From positions 305,862,565 to 305,926,564 of the forward strand of contig NC_133648.1 of assembly GCF_009905375.1 (NCBI RefSeq): DNA of 64,000 nucleotides. Direction: 5' to 3'. Positions 58,429 through 64,000 of this stretch are shown in pieces (positions within the stretch are counted from its first letter, which is position 1; each line of letters starts with the position of its first letter). The notes beneath the pieces are model-generated. The model had not been told where the DNA came from and did not search any database. It saw nothing but the letters and a program-made list of their open reading frames with translations. The DNA is from Apium graveolens. Lineage: Eukaryota; Streptophyta; Magnoliopsida; Apiales; Apiaceae. Made by a program: the position numbers and the translations under genes.

Positions 58429-58546
58429 TACTATTCGCGAGTACTGTTCACGAGTACTGTTCTCGGGGGTTACTGTTCACAAAATTACTGTTCATAGGCA
58501 CTGTTCACGGGGTTACTGTTCACGGGCACTATTTTTTCGGCACTGT
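58429..58546 (+). repeat. Interspersed ACTGTTCAC repeats in the leader of element E
   Basis: Eight to nine copies of (T/C)ACTGTTCAC and variants, spaced by 3-8 G-rich or A-rich bases, fill this stretch. No gene is present. Confidence 0.75.
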
Positions 58547-58547
58547 T

Positions 58548-60010
58548 TGATAAGTGGCATTTTATACCACTTAGAACGTCTTAAAATGGCTTAAATTGGT
58601 GTCTTGAAATCAAGTATTTTGTGTATTTGATGCGTTTTTCTAGTGTTTATGCATTTCAGGGTATTAGTTGCATTTCGGGGGAGGAATCATCAAGAATAAG
58701 CCTTGGCATGTGTTCACCATTGCGAGAGGAAAGGAATGGGCAGATTACGGCGAAGAAACGGAGCAAACCTGGATTTTTTCCAGTAGAGGCCTGCGCGCCC
58801 GCGCAGCAATGCTGAGCGGCCGCGCAGCAACCTGCGCGCCCGCGCAGCTATGCTGAGCGGCCGCGCAGGGTCGGGGGAAAAGATAAATTATTTTAGATTT
58901 CTACTTCTGTTTGGCTTCCAACTTCTATGTAATCTGAGTTTTATGGGACTGTTATATAGGTAGATTTGAGACGTTTTCACAGAGAGTATTAAGGGGATTA
59001 TGTTTTAGATTGTGTTTTACGCAAGAAGCGAAGGAGATAAGGAAGAAGACCGATTTAGCACACCGCAAGGAAGAGGGAGCATATTTTCTTGTGATTCTTG
59101 TTTCGTTGTAACGTTGGATGCTAGTTTTCTTGCTTTGACTTATTTACTCTTGTGACGTACTCTGTTTTAATATAATTAGTTTAGTTATTATTTTCTTGTG
59201 TTTGTTTATCATGATTTCATATGAACCCATGATGGCGATAAGTTCTATTATGGGCTAATCGTGATCATGGGGTTGCAACGGATTTATTATGGAATTCTTT
59301 AGTTAATTGTTTAATACTTTAGTGTGTGATGATTGCATGATATCTAGTATTGGTTGTGCATATTCGTCTTATGTGCGTCGCGAACATATAAGATAGGGTG
59401 TTAATCTCTTGTGAAGCGACGGTGGATCTTCAGATTTAGAACTTGCCATGCTAGCATAGGTTCATGTACGTTGTGCATGATTAGTGGGTAACTCTAACAG
59501 TTTTATTTGCCCTATGTAATCAAAAGGAATAACTTGTACTTAAATCGTTGTGTTGTCAATTTCTGTAGACATATAGGAACTCAACATAATTGATGACTAT
59601 TCAACTTCTATCTTAATTGTGGATGCTTGGTAGAATGGTATTAGTACAATGAAAGTTGGCTTTTATTAGTTTCGTGTTATTCGATTAATATCATCACTAT
59701 CACATGCTAAAGGTAATAACAATGGCTATAGAAGGAAGTAATAATGAAGTTGTGATCTCATGAGTGTTTTATTATTGATAAATTGAAGTGTTAGTTAAGT
59801 GGTTAATTAAGTAGTTAATTATAGTTAATATTTAATCAACAATTTTAAGTGTTATTATCTTAACATTGAGAAGTAATCATACACTGGTGAGTGAGTTTAA
59901 TTAGACAATAATTTAGTCTGAGTCTCTGAGGGAACGAACTAGAAAGTATTCTATATTACTTGCGAACGCGTATACTTGCATGAATATTAGCGCGTGTTTT
60001 CGCCCTAACA
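58548..60010 (+). repeat. 5' LTR of element D (1,463 bp)
   Basis: Begins TGATAAGTGGCATTTTATAC and ends CGCCCTAACA. A CpG-rich palindromic array lies at 58791-58868 and a TATATA at 58953-58958. No gene: short frames over the palindromic array are composition artefacts. Confidence 0.9.
58791..58868 (+). repeat. Four 16-bp palindromes in two 41-bp tandem units (LTR of D)
   Basis: CTGCGCGCCCGCGCAG (58791, 58832; perfect 7-bp arms) alternates with CTGAGCGGCCGCGCAG (58812, 58853; one mismatch, GCGGCCGC core). Spacers are 4-5 bases. It lies about 85 bp upstream of the TATA-like box. Confidence 0.9.
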
Positions 60011-60017
60011 AGTTTTT

Positions 60018-60033
60018 TGGCGCCACTGCCGGG
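60018..60033 (+). promoter_or_regulatory. Primer binding site of element D (Asp tRNA type)
   Basis: TGGCGCCACTGCCGGG, close to TGGCGCCGTTGCCGGG used by Athila and Tat elements, seven bases after the LTR end. Confidence 0.85.
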
Positions 60034-60152
60034 CACTCGGCGTAATTGTTTAGTTTATGTACTTACCATCATTGGTCATTAGGACTCAGTGATTAGGACG
60101 TAGTAGTTACTTACTCTTTTCGGTTGTGTTTCAGGTACTTTAGCAAGCGTTT

Positions 60153-63100
60153 ATGCAAACTCGTTCTCGTGCTCGCAAGAGGACTTTAGATACAACTGAG
60201 GAGACAGACGAAGTTCTTGATATTCCGGAGAAGTTAGATTTTGAGGATTCGGATTCAGGAACTGAGCAGAAAGAACCAGTAAACATGGGAGATCGTATTG
60301 TTCAAGCTGATCCAGCTCTTATGGATTTTTCTCGGCCTAAAATCGATGACATTCAGTCAAGCATCCTTCATAAGGAATTTTATCGAGATCTGCAGCACTT
60401 TTAAGTATAATGGCGTGACTGATGAGGCTATCAAGTTGAGGCTTTTCCCATTCTCACTGAGGGATAAGGCTAAAGACTGGTTACATTCTGAACCAGCTGG
60501 GTCCATCACTACGTGGCAAGATCTTGCGTAAAAGTTTCTGGTGAAGTTTTATCCAATGGCAAAGACTGCTGCTATGAGGAGTGCTCTTACTCAGTTTGCG
60601 CAGCAACCTACAGAATCTATGTGCGAGGCTTGGGAACGCTACAAGGAAATGTTGAGAAAATGTCCACATCATGGAATGCCGGATTGGATGGTGATCACTG
60701 GTTTCTATAATGGTTTGGGGGCCCAATCTCGGCCCATGCTCGATGCAGCAGCTGGAGGCACCTTATGGGCTAAAAGCTATACTGAGGCGTATAATCTTAT
60801 AGAGACGATGGCTGCAAATGAGCATCAAAACCCAACTCAGAGGATGACATCAGGCAAGGTAGCAGGTATTCTGGAAGTTGATGCAGCCACCGCTATTGCA
60901 GCCCAGCTCCAAGCGCTATCAATGAAGGTTGATTCTCTGGCTACGTATGGAGTTAATCAAATAGCTATGGTTTGTGAGCTTTGTGCAGGTTCTCATGCTA
61001 CGGATCAGTGTTCTCTTGTCAACGAATCTGTTCAGTATGTGAATAATTATCAGCGACAACAGCAGCCTGTGCCAGCGACCTATCATCCAAATTTCAGCTG
61101 GGGGAATAATCAGAATGCTATTCAGCCACCATATCAGCAAGGAGTGAGTAAACAGTTTAACCCACCTGGATTCCAGCAACCACAGCAGTATGCTACAAGG
61201 CAATCATATCCTCAACAGGGAAGTGCAGCTGCACCTACTAGTGCTGATTTTGAGGAACTTAAGCTGTTGTGCAAGAGTCAGGCGGTTTCTATCAAGACCT
61301 TGGAAAATCAAATCGGTCAATTAGCCAATGTCGTGCTCAATCGTCAACCTGGCACTCTTCCCAGTGACACGGAAGTACCAGGCAGGAAGGAAGCTAAAGA
61401 GCAAGTCAAGGCTATTACCTTAAGGTCTGGAAAAGTGGTTGATGCTGAAAAGGCAAAGGAAGTCAAAGCTGAAGTTAGAGATGAAGAATCTAAGCAAAAG
61501 GAGAAAGCGGCGGAACCAAGGAAGACTACTGTTGAACACACTCTGCCTGAGGCTAATACAGGGGAGAAACAGCTCTATCCTCCACCACCTTTTCCTAAGA
61601 GATTGCAGCAACAAAAGCTGGATAGACAGTTCGGGAAGTTTCTGGAGGTGTTCAAGAAACTTCACATCAATATACCTTTCACTGAGGCTCTGGAACAAAT
61701 GCCTAGTTATGCGAAGTTTATGAAGACTATTCTTTCAAGGAAGGTGAAACTGGATGACCTTGAAACCGTTGCTCTCACGGAAGAATGCAGCGCTGTTCTG
61801 CAGCAAAAGTTACCACCAAAACTGAAAGATCCAGAAAGCTTCACCATTTCTTGCACCATTGGCAATCTAACTTTTGACAAGTGCCTTTGTGATTTGGGAG
61901 CAAGCATTAATCTGATGCCGTTGTCGATCTTTAAAAAGCTGGATCTGCCTGATCCAAAACCCACATACATGTCGCTACAATTGACTGACCATTCCATTAT
62001 TTACCCGAGGGGCATAGTTGAGGATGTGCTCGTCAAGGTGGATAAGCTCTTCTTTCCAGCAAATTTTGTTATTCTGGATTTTGAGGAAGATAAGAAGATT
62101 CCCATAATCTTGGGAAGGCCTTTCTTGGCTACTGGCCGTACCTTGATAGATGTGCAAAACGGTGAACTTACTATGCGGGTCCAAGATCAGGATGTGACCT
62201 TCAATGTATTCAAGGCAATGAAATTCCCTACAGAAGATGAGGAGTGCTTAAAAATGGATGTGATTGATTCTGCGGTTACTTCGGAACTCGATCACATGCT
62301 AATGTCTGATGCATTGGAAAAGGCCTTAGTGGGGGATTTTGACAGCGATGATGAAGATAGCAACGAGCAATTACAATATCTGAACGCTTCTCCCTGGAAG
62401 CGAAAGCTGGACATACCATTTGAATCTCTTGGTACTTCTGACCTCAAGAACGCTGAAGGGAAGCTCAAACCATCAATAGAGGAAGCACCTACCTTGGAGC
62501 TCAAACCATTACCTGAACACTTGAGGTATGCTTTTTTAGGTGATTCATCTACGTTACCTGTTATTATTTCATCTGACCTTTCAGGTAGTGAGGAAGACAA
62601 GCTCTTAAGGATTTTGAGAGAATTCAAATCGGCTATAGGATGGACCATAGCAGACATCAAGGGGATAAGTCCTTCATATTGTATGCATAAAATTCTGCTA
62701 GAGGAAGGTAGTAAGCCAACTGTGGAACAACAGCGAAGATTGAATCCCATCATGAAGGAGGTGGTGAAGAAAGAAATTCTGAAATGGCTAGATGCAGGCA
62801 TCATTTATCCTATTTCTGACAGCTCGTGGGTTAGCCCCGTACAATGTGTACCTAAGAAGGGAGGTATCACTGTGGTTGCAAATGAAAAGAATGAGCTCAT
62901 CCCTACTCGAACAGTTACAGGATGGAGAGTATGCATGGATTATAGAAAATTGAACAAAGCCACAAGGAAGGATCACTTCCCTCTTCCATTTATTGATCAG
63001 ATGCTTGACAGATTGGCGGGTCATGAGTATTTTTGTCTTCTGGATGGTTATTCCGGGTATAATCAGATTTGTATTGCACCAGAGGATCAGGAAAAGACTA

Positions 63101-64000
63101 CCTTCACTTGTCCATTTGGCACATTTGCTTTTCGCAAAGTTTCGTTTGGGTTATGTGGCGCCCCGTCCACTTTTCAGAGATGTATGATGGCTATATTCTC
63201 TGACATGATAGGAAATAACGTCGAAGTGTTCATGGATGACTTCTCCGTCTTTGGACACTCATATGATGAATGTTTGAATAATCTGCGTGCCGTACTCAAA
63301 AGATGTGTGGAAACTAATTTGGTGCTTAATTGGGAGAAATGTCATTTTATGGTGCGTGAAGGCATTATCCTTGGGCATAAGGTCTCTAGCAAGGGTCTGG
63401 AGGTGGAAAAGGCCAAGGTGGGAGTCATTGAAAATCTTCCCCCACCCAATTCTGTGAAAGGAATCCGTAGTTTTCTTGGTCATGCGGGTTTTTATCGGCG
63501 ATTCATCAAGGACTTTTCAAAGATATCTAAGCCGTTGTGCAATTTGCTTGAGAAAGATGTGCCTTTCAAATTTGATGATGAATGTTTGGCAGCATTCGAG
63601 ACTCTCAAGGAGAGTTTGATCACGGCACCAGTCATTACAGCACCAGATTGGACAGAACCATTTGAGATGATGTGTGATGCGAGTGATTATGCGGTAGGTG
63701 CAGTTCTGGGACAGCGCAAGAAAAATCTCTTCCATGTGGTCTACTATGCGAGTAAGACTTTAAATGGTGCCCAATTGAACTACACCACTACTGAGAAGGA
63801 GCTTTTGGCTATAGTCTTTGGCTTTGAGAAATTTCGATCTTATCTGCTTGGTACGAAAGTAACAGTATTCACTGATCATGCAGCTATTCGCTATCTGGTT
63901 TCTAAGAAGGATTCGAAGCCGAGACTCATTCGTTGGGTGCTTTTACTTCAGGAATTTGAGTTAGAGATCAAAGATAGAAAAGGTACTGAGAATCAAGTAG
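60153..64000 (+). pseudogene. Gypsy gag-pol (Athila type), nearly intact, open at window end (element D)
   Basis: Starts MQTRSRARKRT. An extra T near 60401 shifts the frame and a TAA (CAA in related frames) is at 60529-60531; from 60532 to 64000 the frame is open for 1,156 codons. Gag motifs are LRLFPFSLRDKAKDWL and WERYKEMLRKCPHHG. Gln-rich sequence follows (61040-61230), then an aspartic protease with DLGASINLMP (61891), as usual for Athila in place of DTGA. RT has WRVCMDYRKLNKATRKDHF, FPFGT-like CPFGTFAF and the catalytic FMDD (63229-63240), and RNase H has CDASDYAVGAVLG and TEKELLAIVF. Integrase would lie beyond the window. It encodes the capsid and replication enzymes of the element. Confidence 0.92.

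Larger units (their letters stand above)
57700..58547 (+). mobile_element. Element E: 5' LTR, primer site and leader of a copia-type element, cut by element D
   Basis: LTR-like sequence with TATAAATA at 58081-58088, ending ...CCACGTCA at 58354, then TTTGGTATCAGAGCC. The left boundary is uncertain (a TGTTAATTTGG at 57716 is one candidate). The leader is cut at 58547 by D. Confidence 0.55.
58548..64000 (+). mobile_element. Element D: Athila-like Ty3/gypsy retrotransposon, continues past window end
   Basis: Full 5' LTR, Asp-type primer site, gag, protease, RT and most of RNase H; integrase and the 3' LTR lie outside. The RT sequence (KDHFPLPFIDQMLDRLAGH, GYSGYNQI) and the DLGAS protease are of Athila type. 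The base before the LTR is the leader of element E. Confidence 0.92.

Noticed and set aside
58621..58856. Two overlapping frames across the CpG-rich palindromes
   Set aside because: GC-rich repeats lack stops by composition; LTR U3 sequence.

Overview
The window is plant nuclear DNA, almost certainly from a eudicot, and is made entirely of nested LTR retrotransposons. I see no host gene, rRNA, tRNA or CRISPR array. The evidence is Ty1/copia and Ty3/gypsy gag, protease, integrase, RT and RNase H domains, LTRs with TG...CA ends, initiator-Met-type primer binding sites (TGGTATCAGAGC) or an Asp-type site, polypurine tracts and 5-bp target duplications. I cannot name the species.

Layout. (1) Element A, a Sirevirus-like copia element on the + strand, occupies 1-5532 and 18855-20037; its 5' part lies outside the window. 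(2) Element B, same family, structurally complete on the - strand (5533-18854), is inserted in A's accessory gene with target duplication TATTT. (3) F (20038-22247, -) and G (22248-about 26143, +) are two truncated copia pieces meeting head to head; A sits at or in F's LTR. (4) H (about 26144-27109) is a fragment of a gypsy LTR. (5) Element C, a second and more distant Sirevirus-like element (+), occupies 27110-28701 and 51962-about 57700. (6) T (28702-51961) is a tandem gypsy array LTR-internal-LTR-internal-LTR inserted in C's protease. (7) E (about 57700-58547) is an LTR, primer site and leader of another copia element, cut by (8) D (58548 to beyond the window end), an Athila-like gypsy element with an open frame of 3.47 kb running off the edge.

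How the parts work together. A, B and C each carry the usual gag-pol followed by accessory genes downstream of pol. A and B have a small 89-residue gene and then a very long (about 1,240-codon) gene; C has the long gene only. Each accessory gene has a TATA box 77-157 bp upstream of its start and a pyrimidine-rich leader, so they look like separate transcription units rather than readthrough products of pol. The long protein has no visible signal peptide or membrane span but has basic nuclear-localisation-like patches and a coiled coil. All copies seen here carry stops, frameshifts or deletions.

The main structural find is T. One pair of near-identical 5-bp duplications (ATGTG/CTGTG) flanks the whole 23.3-kb array, both internal regions are 5,376 bp and differ at only about eight places, and the middle LTR resembles the right LTR in its left two thirds and the left LTR in its right third, as expected from unequal crossing-over between LTRs. 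Its coding region is wrecked and reordered although its LTRs are 99.6-99.8 percent identical. All percentages and counts are by eye.
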